From Bacillota bacterium (GTDB lineage: Bacteria; Bacillota; Clostridia; Lachnospirales; Lachnospiraceae), in contig JAEXGM010000033.1 of the NCBI GenBank assembly GCA_023450835.1, positions 1 through 53,568 of the forward strand: 53,568 bases of DNA, in the 5' to 3' direction. The translations under genes and the position numbers were made by a program. Under the pieces are notes generated by a model. That model had not been told where the DNA came from. It searched no databases and worked only from the letters and a program-made list of their open reading frames with translations. Position 1 is the stretch's first letter; each line of letters opens with the position of its first letter. Positions 8,973 to 16,557 of this stretch are shown here, one piece after another.

Positions 8973-9977
8973 CTAGTTATCTTCATCCTCATAGTCTTCC
9001 TCATCAGGGAAAGAATCATCCGGAAATTGTTCTCCCGGAATCTGAGTCGTCTTTTGTGTATTAAACCTCTTAACATTAACCTGAGGAGTTGTAACATTGA
9101 TTTTAGGTACTGCTTTTACATAATAGTAATAATCATCATCTTCAAACTGTACATGTTCTACTGCCGAGTAATCCAGCGACAGATGGAAGAACTGAATAAC
9201 AACCACCACAAGTCCGGAAATGATAGTCCCAATTATCATCGTACCGATCGGCTCTGATGTATCAAATTTCAAGCTTGCTATCAAAAATCCAAATACGTTA
9301 GTAAAGCATCCTGCCGCAACAGCCGCCTCATGGGAATAATCAAACTTCATCTTCCATACCAGCCAGGTGATTAAAATAGTAACGGAAAACACTGTCATTG
9401 CCGTTAGCAGCTGGCTATTGTCCTTAATGCCATTCACCACATAGGTGTATATTGTCATAGTATCTTCCAGGTTCACATTTGCCTGTATAGCCGCTGCCTG
9501 CTCTATAATATGCACAAGATAGTAAAGCATTACTCCAAGACAGGTGGGTATAATAGCAACCGGTGTTGAAAACACTCCCAATAACAGAGGAATTGTATAA
9601 GGTATCTTTAAATAAAATAAAATAGGAACCGCAAGAACTACCAAGCCAAGTCTGGGCGTGAACCGAAGAAATAAACTATACATTATAATAAATAGTATTA
9701 AAATAATAGCGGATAATATGACTGATACGGAGTAAATATGCAAAAAGGTCACCAGTGCTGAAAGGAGCAGCAGCACAGCAGATGGCGTAAATGCACTTAA
9801 CAGAGAAAGTGCCAGAACAATAGGCATCTGTTTTAAACGTCCATCATAGCCCAGGTTGGTATTAATGGTTTCAAATACAATAATTGCTATAATAAACTTA
9901 AATATAGGCTTAAGGTAAATCTCATGCTTTTGATACAGGCTCTGAAGCCTGGTTCGAAGTACTAACAAAGTCATCAT
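8973..9977 (-). CDS. Polytopic membrane protein of unknown function
   Basis: I do not recognise this 334-residue protein beyond its topology. After a basic N-terminus, roughly eight hydrophobic segments span residues 25-260, including paired stretches such as PIVLALSLLSAF and GTIISGLVVVVIQFF. The last 60 residues are polar, with DDDYYYY and a very acidic end (DDSFPDEEDYEDEDN). The gene lies 8 bases after another membrane-protein gene and upstream of cdaA, so a role in envelope or osmotic homeostasis is possible but inferred only from position. GGGGAGG lies 13 bases before the ATG. Confidence 0.6.
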   Translation of the reverse strand: MMTLLVLRTRLQSLYQKHEIYLKPIFKFIIAIIVFETINTNLGYDGRLKQMPIVLALSLLSAFTPSAVLLLLSALVTFLHIYSVSVILSAIILILFIIMYSLFLRFTPRLGLVVLAVPILFYLKIPYTIPLLLGVFSTPVAIIPTCLGVMLYYLVHIIEQAAAIQANVNLEDTMTIYTYVVNGIKDNSQLLTAMTVFSVTILITWLVWKMKFDYSHEAAVAAGCFTNVFGFLIASLKFDTSEPIGTMIIGTIISGLVVVVIQFFHLSLDYSAVEHVQFEDDDYYYYVKAVPKINVTTPQVNVKRFNTQKTTQIPGEQFPDDSFPDEEDYEDEDN

Positions 9978-9985
9978 TTTTAATT

Positions 9986-10399
9986 CTATGCCTCCCCTTT
10001 TCCATCCCCACTGTTTTCCTGATAAAACCTGTTCAGCCTTTTGAGAAGTTTATAGTATCTTGACAGATTCTTTTTGGAGTGATCGTATTTTATGGAATAT
10101 CCTATGAATGCTCCCGTAACATAAATAGCCATTATGATAATATAAAATCCCAGCAGATACTGGCCAATCCGTACAAAGTCCAGGGTCACTATCTTGCTGA
10201 TAATATATTCCGCGTGATACATGCCGAATAAAAGAAGCACCAGCAAATAGCCGAGCGTAATACTTACCGCAGTTTTTATTACCTGATATCTGACATAATC
10301 TGTTTTATAATACTTGCTGATTTTGATATCTTCTTTACCCTTTCCTTCTTCAAAAGCAGCCAGCTTTGTCATTAATTTTATCTTTTTATTGTCTAACAT
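9986..10399 (-). CDS. Small membrane protein of unknown function
   Basis: A 137-residue protein with three probable membrane segments (around residues 50-70, 75-97 and 92-115, including LLVLLLFGMYHAEYI and LLGFYIIIMAIYVTGAFIGY) between a basic N-terminus and a basic C-terminus (DHSKKNLSRYYKLLKRLNRF). No family recognised. I chose ATG 10399 (MLDNKKIKLMTKL) because GAGG is 6 bases upstream; an in-frame TTG 24 bases earlier is weaker. It is the first gene of the transcription unit that continues into the larger membrane protein. Confidence 0.55.
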   Translation of the reverse strand: MLDNKKIKLMTKLAAFEEGKGKEDIKISKYYKTDYVRYQVIKTAVSITLGYLLVLLLFGMYHAEYIISKIVTLDFVRIGQYLLGFYIIIMAIYVTGAFIGYSIKYDHSKKNLSRYYKLLKRLNRFYQENSGDGKGEA

Positions 10400-10564
10400 C
10401 CTGTTCCTCGCTTTCACTATCAAACCTGATTCTGGCGCAAAAGCTGTCTATAAAAACACCAGATAGTCACTGATATTATATCATATAGCTTAGATGTTTT
10501 CGAGCCTTATTTTACAAGTTTTCTGGTTTTCCCTGTAATTTATTCCATTTTACTAATAAAATAC

Positions 10565-10606
10565 AAAAAAGAAGCAGATTCCATATCTCTTATCAGCTTC
10601 TTTTTT
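10565..10606 (-). terminator. Rho-independent terminator of modABC
   Basis: AAAAAAGAAGC / GCTTCTTTTTT arms of 11 bases. The minus-strand product ends in a U-run, terminating modC, whose stop is 47 bases upstream. The A/T-flanked stem could work in both directions. Confidence 0.85.
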
Positions 10607-10652
10607 ATCCAATAATTAAATTTACAAAGAATTCCCATCGGGAAGCACAGCC

Positions 10653-11714
10653 CTAAAGCATTTGCGAGTTCCTTCTGTCTGCTTTCAGGTATAGAATCTC
10701 CTTCTTTGGTATAGCAAGTACGGGCGGATAAAGAGAGAGCTTACGATAGATTTCCTTTGGCATCTCCCAGCGAACCAGTCCGTGTCCATTTTCCAGCCTG
10801 ACCATCAATATCATACTGAATACAGCCTCTGTAGTCTGCTCGACTGTATAGTGTGCAAATACAGCACTATTCTTATCCTCAACCATAAATTCCGGAAGGA
10901 TTTGTTTTGCCCGCATACCAAGAAAAGACGCATCTTCAAATTCCTCCCCGGACTTAAACTTTAATCCCAGGTCAGGAACAAAGACCGCTGATTTCTCATG
11001 TATAACAGGGAAAATATTTTTGCATCCCGTCAGCAGGGCATCCACATAAGTCTGCGGATTCTGATAAAGCCTCTGCTTTGTACAGACAGGCTCATTGCTT
11101 CCATGTTCAATCACTACCACCCTGTCGCTGATACGATATACTTCATCTCTGTCATGGGAGACAAACAGCACTGTCTTTCCGAATTCACGAATTACCGACA
11201 TAATTTCCCGCTCCAATTGCCATCTCAGATAGCTGTCCAATGCAGAAAAGGGTTCATCAAGCATAATGATCTGCGGTTCAGATACGATGATTCTGGCAAT
11301 AGCGCACCTTTGCTTCTGCCCGCCCGACAATTGAGCGGGATAGAGATGTTCCAGCCCTGTCAGATGAAACCGTTCTATCACACTATCCACCGTCACCCTT
11401 TTTTTCTTTGGCATTACGACCATAATATTTTTCTTTACAGTCATATTGGGTATCAGTGCAAAATCCTGAAAAAGATACCCTGTTCTGCGTTTCTGCGGAA
11501 CCAGGTCGATATCCCCTTCAGAATCATACACTGTCTGGCCGTTTATGATGATCCGTCCGCTATCCGGTTTCTCAATTCCCGCTATACAGCGCAGGGTCAT
11601 GCTTTTTCCACAGCCGGAGGCTCCCATAAGTGCCACGGTTTCATTCTCGGCCTGAAAATCAATATTCAGATTGAACTTCCCCATCTTCTTTTTTATTCTG
11701 CAGCAAATAGACAT
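10653..11714 (-). CDS. modC: Molybdate ABC transporter ATP-binding protein
   Basis: Energises molybdate import with ModB. The 353-residue protein has Walker A GASGCGKS near residue 31, the Q-loop in GYLFQDFALIPNMTV near 84, the ABC signature LSGGQKQR near 133, Walker B IIMLDEP near 153 and the H-loop SHD near 188. The C-terminal 120 residues, containing LGMRAKQILPEFM, replace or diverge from the usual TOBE/MOP domain. It begins 2 bases after the modB stop, in a modA-modB-modC operon. Confidence 0.92.
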   Translation of the reverse strand: MSICCRIKKKMGKFNLNIDFQAENETVALMGASGCGKSMTLRCIAGIEKPDSGRIIINGQTVYDSEGDIDLVPQKRRTGYLFQDFALIPNMTVKKNIMVVMPKKKRVTVDSVIERFHLTGLEHLYPAQLSGGQKQRCAIARIIVSEPQIIMLDEPFSALDSYLRWQLEREIMSVIREFGKTVLFVSHDRDEVYRISDRVVVIEHGSNEPVCTKQRLYQNPQTYVDALLTGCKNIFPVIHEKSAVFVPDLGLKFKSGEEFEDASFLGMRAKQILPEFMVEDKNSAVFAHYTVEQTTEAVFSMILMVRLENGHGLVRWEMPKEIYRKLSLYPPVLAIPKKEILYLKADRRNSQML

Positions 11715-11716
11715 CT

Positions 11717-12388
11717 CTATTTCCCCTTTCCAAAGGAAATCCGTTTTTCAAAAATATTGACACAGAGCATTACAGTAAAGGATATCGCCAGATTAATTAT
11801 GACCCACCGCATTGCTTTGTCGTCCTGATTGGTCTGCCAGAAATAAGCAACCGTTGTCGATATGGTAGCCGTACGGCCCGCAATATAGCCGGCTACCATA
11901 CTTGTCGCACCGTATTCTCCAAGTCCCCGGGCAAAGGCCAGCACCATGCCGGCAATAATTCCCTCTTTGCAGTTCGGAAGCAGTACTTTCCAGAAAATAT
12001 ATGTATTGGATAAGCAAAGGGTCTTGCCTGCCGCGATGATATTCTGATCAAAAGCCTCAAAGGAGCTTCTTGCTGTCCGGTACATCAGCGGAAATGTAAC
12101 CACCACTACGGCAATAATTGCAGCCTGCCATTTCATGGTAAGGGTCGCATCAAAATATTTTTTAACCAGTATTCCAAGGCTGCTTCTTGGAGAAATCGTC
12201 TTTAATATCAAAAAGCCTACTACTGTCGGAGGCAGCACCATCGGAATTGTAAGCACCGCATCCAATACCCCTTTTAGGAAGCCAGGGAGTTTTGCCACAT
12301 AATTTGCAATGAAAATTCCCAGAAAAAATGTGATTACTGATGCAATAAGGGAAATTCTGAGTGAATTCCATAAAGGGAACAATTCCAC
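11717..12388 (-). CDS. modB: Molybdate ABC transporter permease
   Basis: Membrane channel of the molybdate importer, 223 residues with five to six hydrophobic helices. The coupling-helix motif EYGATSMVAGYIAGRT (near residue 158) is typical of ModB/CysT permeases. The start is GTG (MELFPLWNSLRISL) with AGGAGG 7 bases upstream. It lies 38 bases after modA and 2 bases before modC. Confidence 0.93.
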   Translation of the reverse strand: MELFPLWNSLRISLIASVITFFLGIFIANYVAKLPGFLKGVLDAVLTIPMVLPPTVVGFLILKTISPRSSLGILVKKYFDATLTMKWQAAIIAVVVVTFPLMYRTARSSFEAFDQNIIAAGKTLCLSNTYIFWKVLLPNCKEGIIAGMVLAFARGLGEYGATSMVAGYIAGRTATISTTVAYFWQTNQDDKAMRWVIINLAISFTVMLCVNIFEKRISFGKGK

Positions 12389-12426
12389 CAGACCACCTCC
12401 TTTTTCATGTTTTCTCTGTTACAGCC

Positions 12427-13353
12427 TTACTTCGCCGGAACAATCAATACGACCTTGTTTTCCAAAAGCTCAATCTTTGTATCGTCCGCAATATAGCCCT
12501 CTCCGCTGAGTGCCGTCATCTGTTTTGCCGCCGCGGAGAAAAAGATGTCTGCCTCGGCTCCGGATTCAATCTGGGTCTGAAGCGTACCGCTCGAATCAAA
12601 GTTAAATACCAGTTTGATATCGGGATATTTCGTTTCAAAGGCCGTCTGTATCGCAGAAAGTGATTCCGTAAGGCTCGCAGCCGCAAATACATTCAAGGTA
12701 CACGCACTCCCCGTATATTCCGTTTCTGCTGCCGGAGCGGCAATTGCCACGCTAAAGCCAACTTTTTTAAATTCTGAAAGTGCGGCGTCTGTAGAGATAT
12801 AATTCAGAAATACCTTTGCAGCATCCGGATTTTTTGTTCCGGAAAGCATCGCCACCGGATATACCACAGGGGTTTTTAAGGAACCTTCCGGAGCCTCACA
12901 AATAACCTTAACACCCGTAGCGGTTGCCGCATCCGTTGCGTATACAACACCGCAGTCCACGGAAGCTTCCTCTACCTGAGACAGCACCTCCTTTACGTTG
13001 GTGCCAAAGGAAATCTTGCTCTGGATATTCTCCCAAATGCCAAGGTTTTCGAAAATCTCCTGGGAATACTGCCCCACCGGGACATCCGAATTGCCCAGGG
13101 CTATCAGCTTCACCTTATCGGTACCGATATCCTCAAAGCTTGTAATTCCCTCTTCTGCTTTTGCATCCTCCGCCGTATCCGTTACAGTTGCTTCCGGGGT
13201 TGGGGTCACAGTTTCTGTCACACTGTCCGTCGCAGTTACTTCACTGTCCGGAGTTTCTGTCTGCCGGGAATCTGACTTATTACATGCCACGGTAAATAAC
13301 ATCATCCCCGCAAGAATTATTGCCAGTGCTCGTTTCATAACATTTTTTTTCAT
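12427..13353 (-). CDS. modA: Molybdate-binding lipoprotein ModA, apparently circularly permuted
   Basis: Extracytoplasmic molybdate receptor of the ModABC importer. Residues 1-24 form a lipoprotein signal with lipobox TVAC (Cys24), then a Thr/Glu/Pro-rich spacer (25-67). The folded part is out of order relative to known ModA. Residues 69-202 match the canonical C-terminal half (GNSDVPVGQYSQ, CGVVYATDA, TPVVYPVAM, FKKVGF). A linker (203-218) leads to residues 219-308, which match the canonical N-terminal half (NVFAAASLTESL, FDSSGTLQTQIESGAEADIF, ENKVVLIVPAK), where the protein stops. Residues equivalent to E. coli ModA Ser12, Ser39 and Tyr170 are Ser227, Ser255 and Tyr165. A TAA follows directly and modB's binding site is 20 bases on, so this is not a simple frameshift. 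It begins the modABC operon. Confidence 0.88.
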   Translation of the reverse strand: MKKNVMKRALAIILAGMMLFTVACNKSDSRQTETPDSEVTATDSVTETVTPTPEATVTDTAEDAKAEEGITSFEDIGTDKVKLIALGNSDVPVGQYSQEIFENLGIWENIQSKISFGTNVKEVLSQVEEASVDCGVVYATDAATATGVKVICEAPEGSLKTPVVYPVAMLSGTKNPDAAKVFLNYISTDAALSEFKKVGFSVAIAAPAAETEYTGSACTLNVFAAASLTESLSAIQTAFETKYPDIKLVFNFDSSGTLQTQIESGAEADIFFSAAAKQMTALSGEGYIADDTKIELLENKVVLIVPAK

Positions 13354-13444
13354 ATTCGGCTCCCTTCTGCGTACTCAGCAGCACCCGAGGGTACTACCGC
13401 ACGCGTACAAAATCAGGGGGGAGTAAAAGATTTATCTTTCACTC
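13354..13444 (-). promoter_or_regulatory. Structured leader of modA
   Basis: Two hairpins directly before modA on the minus strand: GAGTGAAAGAT/ATCTTTTACTC (13421-13444) and a longer imperfect stem between 13369 and 13408 with a CCCTCGGG apex. AGAAGGGAG then lies before the ATG. The layout (AT-rich hairpin, GC-richer hairpin, purine tail, start) resembles the double-hairpin repeats elsewhere in this window. I could not match it to the molybdenum-cofactor riboswitch. Confidence 0.5.
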
Positions 13445-13786
13445 TTATCCTCCTTTTCCAAATCCAAAACAACACAGCTCATTTTACATTTAAAATATTT
13501 CATGTTTACTGATTTTCTAATATTTTTGTTTTTATGTACTGTTTTATTTATTTTTATACTGTTTTATATTTTATAGCCAAGTGTTGTTTTGTATTATGAT
13601 TCATAAGGATATATAATTATTTGACTATTGTCAATAATATTCTTTATTTTCAGCATTTTCAACATCAATATTTATTTTAAAATACTTTTTTATACAATTT
13701 CGTTCAGTAATTATTTCATTTTATTATGTTTTGTTTTGTATTAATATATTTAGTTATGTTTTATTTAGTTTTATCGTATTATGATA
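13445..13786. promoter_or_regulatory. AT-rich divergent control region between modA and its regulator
   Basis: Very AT-rich and full of short repeats. An exact 13-base direct repeat TTGTTTTGTATTA lies at 13584-13596 and 13731-13743, 147 bases apart. GTATTATGAT occurs at 13591 and again at 13776, next to the regulator's promoter. On the minus strand AAAACAGTA occurs twice near 13535-13560. These are candidate operators for the divergently transcribed HTH/PBP-like protein. Confidence 0.5.
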
Positions 13787-13815
13787 TAGACTTATCATTT
13801 CGTTTCTGTTATAAT
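13787..13815 (+). promoter_or_regulatory. Promoter of the HTH/PBP-like regulator
   Basis: TAGACT - 17 bases - TATAAT, ending about 44 bases before the start codon. One copy of the GTATTATGAT repeat (13776-13785) immediately precedes the -35 hexamer, a position suited to autoregulation. Confidence 0.6.
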
Positions 13816-13858
13816 TCATGTAATGATTTGAGCATCAATAAGAAAACAGGTGATAAAA

Positions 13859-14779
13859 ATGAATGAAAAACTTTATACACCGCTGGAAGCGGCAGAGATT
13901 TTAAAAATAAAAAAGAATACCGTTTACGAAATGATCAAACGCGGTACTCTAAAGGCCACAAAGATGGGCAAGCAGCTTCGCATTACAGAAAGTGATCTGA
14001 ACCAGCTTATCACCTCCGGCAACAACCAGACAGATGAGCATGACTATGTAATATCCCCCGACTATCCCCGAGACCGCCCCGAGGATATTATTGTCTGCGG
14101 TCAGGATATTGTCCTGGATATGCTATGCTCATCAGCACATTCCCTCTGCAAATCTTCCCGTTTTATCCGTTCCTATGAAGGAAGCTATAATGGTCTGCTC
14201 TCCTTGTACAAGGACGAGGTATCTGTTGCATCCGCACATATATGGGACTATAAGACTGATTCCTACAACCTTCCTTATATCAGTTATCTGATACCCGGAG
14301 AAAAGGTCCATGTCTACCATGTACTGAGCAGACCCATCGGTTTTTATGTTGCCAAAGGCAACCCAAAGAATATTCATTCTATTGAAGACTTTGTCCGGGA
14401 TGACATTCATATCGCAAATCGTGAAAAAGGAAGCGGAATAAGGATTTTAACAGATTCCCTCCTGCTGTCCCAGGGTATCGCCCCCTCCTCTGTAAAGGGT
14501 TATGACAAGGCAGTAAGCTCTCATCTGGCTGCGGCGGCAATTGTTGCAAAAGGCGGTGCTGACTGCGCCATAGGCAACAAAAGCACAGCGCTTCAGATGC
14601 CCAGTATTGATTTTCTTTTTCTGCGTGACGAGCAGTATGACCTTGTTATCAAGGAAGCCGATATCGGCCGTCCTGAAATCAGCGCCCTGATTAAAGTACT
14701 CCGCTCCAGGGAATTTGCCGATGAAATCAACGCCATAGGTCTTTATAATGTAACTGATATGGGAAAGCGGCTGCTTTAA
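13859..14779 (+). CDS. HTH transcriptional regulator with PBP-like ligand domain, probable molybdate/oxyanion sensor
   Basis: A 306-residue cytoplasmic regulator. Residues 1-50 form an excisionase/MerR-type helix-turn-helix (LYTPLEAAEILKIKKNTVYE, then LRITESDLNQLI). From about residue 75 to the end is a PBP-like (PF12727-type) domain: a periplasmic-binding-protein fold without signal peptide, with RPIGFYVAKGNPKNI, ANREKGSGIRILTD and AIVAKGGADCAIG. This architecture is common next to molybdate or tungstate transporters in anaerobes. It is transcribed away from modABC across a repeat-rich region and converges on the 3' end of the nif operon. I chose ATG 13859 because AGGTGA lies before it; a GTG at 13850 is in frame. 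Ligand identity is inferred. Confidence 0.8.
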   Translation: MNEKLYTPLEAAEILKIKKNTVYEMIKRGTLKATKMGKQLRITESDLNQLITSGNNQTDEHDYVISPDYPRDRPEDIIVCGQDIVLDMLCSSAHSLCKSSRFIRSYEGSYNGLLSLYKDEVSVASAHIWDYKTDSYNLPYISYLIPGEKVHVYHVLSRPIGFYVAKGNPKNIHSIEDFVRDDIHIANREKGSGIRILTDSLLLSQGIAPSSVKGYDKAVSSHLAAAAIVAKGGADCAIGNKSTALQMPSIDFLFLRDEQYDLVIKEADIGRPEISALIKVLRSREFADEINAIGLYNVTDMGKRLL

Positions 14780-14818
14780 TTGCAGCTTTAGGCCATAGCT
14801 TAAAATTGCTTTCTCCTT

Positions 14819-15838
14819 CTATATCATCGTTGCGTTCCGGCTTCCGCAAAGAGAGCAGGACGCGCAGTCTGCGGGAGTGCAGCCTATCCGCCCGGTATCT
14901 GCCTTTCCCACAACGAATCTGGTTCCCTGAATAGGATAGGTCGCTTCCTCTTCTGAAATAAGTGTCACCGTATCCCTCTCCCAGTCGAAGCTGATTTTCA
15001 TTGCCTCGGAGGTCATTTCGTCGTCATACAAAGGATGGGGCTTTAATGCCGGTTTCCATATCTCCGTCGAGTAGACTTTGTCTTGACTTCCCTTATCCGA
15101 TTGTACTATTATCCGGTTTTCCTCCGTTTTTATGGATAAGAGCTTTCCTTCCGGACTGAATTTTACCGAATTATCATCGGCATGAACTCCAAGGGCATTG
15201 GAATCATATGCTGACAAGTGCCCGATTGGTGTTTCTATCAGCACAGGAGCTGCCGGCTCCACCGACTCCAGTTCCCCCGATTCATACAAAGAAAAACCGA
15301 CAGCAGTTTCCATCCCCCCCGCCGGAGTATTTATCAATACCCTTTCCCCGGGATACAGAGTAATACTCTTAATAGCACCGCTTTCATAGAAATTAATCGC
15401 CGAAAGATATGCCTTAAAAGCTGTAAAACCAAATTCAAAGGTCAATGGTATATTATGGTCCTTTTCTTCTTCCACCGTCCAAAAACCGCTTATCTTTCCA
15501 TCTGTAACGAAAACCCTGTGTACCTCTCCGCCCGGATAGAACGTTATCTTCTCAGCCGGAATTTCTCCAATCGGTGTCATTACCTCTGACTGCTCCTCCA
15601 GCATTACAGCTCTGATCATTCCGTTCTTATGAAATTCAACCGAAGGGGTATTCTTTCTCCTTGCTGTCTCTGTATAGGCCGGGACAAGCTCTCCCGCATG
15701 AGTTACAACCATGTTTTTTCCCTCCAGCTTAAGACTCTCAAGTTCCCCTGAAGGGTAAGCCTGAAAGGAAGTTACATCCCCGAATATCCCGTTTGCAATC
15801 TGAATATGGCTATCATCCACTACCATATAATTCGCCAT
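14819..15838 (-). CDS. Unknown repeat protein with Cys-rich C-terminus, last gene of the nif operon
   Basis: I do not recognise a named family. The 339-residue protein is built of about six MORN/YwqK-like repeats of the form aromatic-x-x-S/N-G-x-hydrophobic-x-S followed by a short strand and a TPxG turn: YPSGELESL, FHKNGMIRAV, FYPGGEVHRV, FYESGAIKSI, LYESGELESV, FSPEGKLLSI. It ends with CTPADCASCSLCG, a Cx4Cx2Cx2C array that could bind an Fe-S cluster or zinc. No signal peptide. The start ATG 15838 has AAGGAGG 7 bases upstream and lies 4 bases after the AnfO-like stop, so the two are co-translated. A role in nitrogenase maturation or protection is suggested only by its position. Confidence 0.72.
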   Translation of the reverse strand: MANYMVVDDSHIQIANGIFGDVTSFQAYPSGELESLKLEGKNMVVTHAGELVPAYTETARRKNTPSVEFHKNGMIRAVMLEEQSEVMTPIGEIPAEKITFYPGGEVHRVFVTDGKISGFWTVEEEKDHNIPLTFEFGFTAFKAYLSAINFYESGAIKSITLYPGERVLINTPAGGMETAVGFSLYESGELESVEPAAPVLIETPIGHLSAYDSNALGVHADDNSVKFSPEGKLLSIKTEENRIIVQSDKGSQDKVYSTEIWKPALKPHPLYDDEMTSEAMKISFDWERDTVTLISEEEATYPIQGTRFVVGKADTGRIGCTPADCASCSLCGSRNATMI

Positions 15839-15842
15839 ATAA

Positions 15843-16460
15843 TCAACCTCCTTCACACTGCCTGTGGGTAATCACCGCTAATTGACCGGCTGCCGTCTTT
15901 TCTGTCCTGACAAGGAACCTTTCGTCCTTTTCCAGCCAGGGCGGTATATGTGTACAAATGATTTTAAGTTCCACAAAGGGTGTGGACTCAAAGAAAGGAA
16001 TCAGTGCTTTTTTGGAGCTCAATTCCGGATTTTTCTCCTGTGCTCCGATTAAGTCAAAACGGTAGACTCCTTCCACACCGGTCTCTTCCGGAACCGCCTT
16101 TGCCTGTGAAACCTTGCTTTGTTCTTTCTTAAATTGCCCCAGCTCTTCCAATAATCCTTCTATACTCTCCCTGCTATTATCCGTCAGCTGAAAAATACAA
16201 AATCCCGCCATATCAAAGGCAGAATAGGGAATCCCGGAAATACTGCCAAAAGCCACAGCTTTGCAATCTCCAAGCCCCGCAATCAGCTCGTTTACCTTTG
16301 TTCGAACAGCAGCCGGTGAGGAGGGAGCTATTGGCGTAAAGACAGTCTCTCCTGTTTTTATTAATTTCTCCTGTTCCATTTCATAAATCGAATACCCGCA
16401 GCACTGATAGAATTCAGCCATTTTCTTATCCTGATTGTAAAAAAACGCCGCTTTTTCCAT
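15843..16460 (-). CDS. AnfO-like nitrogenase accessory protein
   Basis: Resembles AnfO, a protein first linked to the Fe-only nitrogenase and of unknown biochemical role. The 205 residues contain the features I associate with the family: GLGDCKAVAFGSISGIPYSA (near residue 62), an IFQL strand, GVYRFDLIGAQEKNPELSSK, and LKIICTHIPPWLEKDERFLV near the C-terminus. No anfHDGK genes are present; it sits in a molybdenum nif operon. The start is uncertain. I chose ATG 16460 (MEKAAFFYNQDKK): GGAAAGGG, part of the double-hairpin repeat, lies 13 bases before it. The ATG at 16472 would lie only one base after that site. Confidence 0.72.
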   Translation of the reverse strand: MEKAAFFYNQDKKMAEFYQCCGYSIYEMEQEKLIKTGETVFTPIAPSSPAAVRTKVNELIAGLGDCKAVAFGSISGIPYSAFDMAGFCIFQLTDNSRESIEGLLEELGQFKKEQSKVSQAKAVPEETGVEGVYRFDLIGAQEKNPELSSKKALIPFFESTPFVELKIICTHIPPWLEKDERFLVRTEKTAAGQLAVITHRQCEGG

Positions 16461-16472
16461 TTTAGCAACCAT

Positions 16473-16557
16473 GCCCTTTCCAATGCGCCTCATGTTTGTG
16501 CCGAGGATTTCGCAGGCACAAACATGTGTGTGAAAATTATCTTTTTAATTTTCACAC
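16473..16557 (-). repeat. Double-hairpin repeat inside the nif operon
   Basis: A clean single copy on the minus strand. First hairpin GTGTGAAAATTA/TAATTTTCACAC (16528-16557). Second hairpin CATGTTTGTGCC/GGCACAAACATG (16491-16526) with a perfect 12-base stem and the conserved 12-base loop. Then comes the tail ATTGGAAAGGG. The TGA stop of the PqqD-like gene lies inside the first arm, and the tail provides the only plausible ribosome binding site of the AnfO-like gene. Confidence 0.85.

Noticed and set aside
10998..11828. Plus-strand open frame of 276 codons
   Set aside because: It is entirely antisense to modC/modB, which have full motif sets; composition and start region look non-coding.
12427..13353. 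Frameshift or truncation as explanation for odd ModA order
   Set aside because: A single intact frame contains both halves with a lipoprotein signal and a linker, and modB follows 38 bases later, so no missing half remains to be explained.
13354..13444. Molybdenum-cofactor riboswitch before modA
   Set aside because: Hairpins are present but I could not match the conserved Moco RNA core; kept only as a structured leader.
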